A stretch of DNA of 39,011 nt. Origin: Nitrospinota bacterium (GTDB lineage Bacteria > Nitrospinota > Nitrospinia > JACRGO01). The notes below the pieces were generated by a model. The model was given only the letters and a program-made list of their open reading frames with translations. It was not told the DNA's origin and did not search any database. The position numbers were made by a program, and so were the translations under genes. Below, one piece after another: positions 38,545-39,011 of this stretch (positions are counted from its first letter, which is position 1; the number at the start of each line of letters is the position of its first letter). Location: positions 1 to 39,011 of the forward strand of contig JACRGO010000046.1 of the NCBI GenBank assembly GCA_016212295.1, written 5' to 3'.

Positions 38545-38760
38545 TCAAAGCCTGACTATCGCGAAATCCCCTCCCCTCCTGGGCGTGGGTTGCTCCTTCA
38601 AACGTTGCACCATTTTTTCAGCGATTTCCTCGGATTTTACCAGGTATTCTCCCTGCGCGATCTTATTTTTATAATAGGCAACCAGGCCAGTCCGGACCAT
38701 TGACAGGTCTTCCTGGCCGCCTTTTTCTTTTTTATGTATTGGTTTTGGTTTCTTTTCCAT
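38545..38760 (-). CDS. flgM: FlgM-like anti-sigma-28 factor
   Basis: A 71-residue protein with a disordered lysine-rich front and a C-terminal sigma-28-binding segment: RTGLVAYYKNKIAQGEYLVKSEEIAEKMVQRL, as in FlgM. FlgM holds FliA inactive until the hook is complete. The assignment is helped by a sigma-28-like promoter 53 nt upstream. Start: ATG 38760; a TTG at 38778 in the same frame is an alternative. An out-of-frame ATG at 38789 has a better ribosome-binding site (GAGGAG), which leaves some doubt on the N terminus. No other flagellar gene is in the window. Confidence 0.75.
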   Translation of the reverse strand: MEKKPKPIHKKEKGGQEDLSMVRTGLVAYYKNKIAQGEYLVKSEEIAEKMVQRLKEQPTPRRGGDFAIVRL

Positions 38761-38812
38761 TTTGTTTTGCCAATCCAAAAGCGCGACATTATTTTCAACT
38801 CCTCGTACTATT

Positions 38813-38840
38813 TTATCGGGAATACTGAAAAATTACTTTA
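38813..38840 (-). promoter_or_regulatory. Sigma-28 (FliA)-type promoter of flgM
   Basis: On the minus strand TAAAGTAA (38840-38833) is followed by 12 nt and CCCGATAA (38820-38813). The known consensus is TAAAGTTT-N11-GCCGATAA, so this is a good match with one extra spacer base. It would transcribe flgM. Confidence 0.65.
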
Positions 38841-39011
38841 ATGGTAAGATTGAATACTTTCCCGGTTCTCTTTATAGAGCCTACGCATAAATAAGAAAAA
38901 GTCTTTTAAATCAACAAGGTATTCTTTTTTATTGGATAAAAAAATTGTAAAAATTTCACCTTCCATGCTTATGCTCATTTACAGGCATGGCTATTTTACA
39001 GGCCGTTATGA

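Overview
This window comes from a Gram-negative bacterium, most likely an uncultured anaerobic or facultative lineage of the Desulfobacterota / Nitrospirota / Nitrospinota kind. Gram-negative signs are an OprO/P-type outer-membrane porin, a lipid A N-terminal-domain protein, many signal peptides, a sigma-54 two-component system and a FlgM-like gene behind a sigma-28-like promoter. Archaeal-type phosphoglycerate mutase (ApgM), a MEMO-family protein, a small siroheme reductase and DUF1858/ScdA_N redox domains fit deep-branching anaerobic groups. The taxon cannot be fixed from the sequence alone.

Layout. 0.2-5.1 kb: tyrS (minus), then a secreted phosphodiester glycosidase, a PilZ/YcgR-like c-di-GMP receptor, a MEMO protein and RNase PH. 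5.3-12.6 kb: a long plus-strand envelope block (RodA, small exported protein, periplasmic M48 protease, cNMP-binding protein, DPM1-like glycosyltransferase, LABN membrane protein, Cys-rich protein, an M16-fold protein without its zinc motif, and a small exported helical protein). 13.0-17.8 kb: two large exported proteins transcribed divergently, one TIG-FnIII-cohesin-dockerin-cohesin and one with a propeller-like front half and an unassignable rear half. 17.9-22.1 kb: TIM-barrel protein, ferritin, HD-GYP phosphodiesterase with an MshEN-like partner, and a Cys-rich orphan. 22.9-24.2 kb: two divergent toxin-antitoxin modules. 24.2-27.7 kb: an NtrC-type regulator and its receiver-PAS-PAS kinase. 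27.9-33.0 kb: cobO, trpD, porin, rnc, apgM. 33.2-38.4 kb: a redox/Fe-S group (haem-copper-oxidase-like membrane domain fused to two DUF1858 domains, an ATC-hydrolase-like protein, a DUF4258/YgiT-finger module, NFU, stand-alone ScdA_N and a small siroheme reductase), then pyrC. The window closes with flgM.

The most unusual property is the intergenic DNA. Nearly every spacer over 100 bp holds one or more short palindromic repeats, and I can separate about a dozen families. One composite family (modules A and B, often joined to a 'caaaatcccaaa' module) fills complete spacers, from the last codons of one gene to just before the ribosome-binding site or start of the next. In three unrelated proteins (glycosyltransferase, TIM-barrel protein, TrpD) the same repeat is read in the same frame and supplies the C-terminal residues and stop codon. 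A separate 14-base motif, AATTCCTATACTAT, lies upstream of three genes in the transcription direction and looks like a promoter class.

Functional themes are cell-envelope growth and quality control, c-di-GMP and motility signalling (PilZ, HD-GYP, MshEN-like, FlgM), redox and Fe-S or nitrosative-stress handling, and small toxin-antitoxin modules embedded among repeats. No tRNA, rRNA, transposase or CRISPR array was seen.
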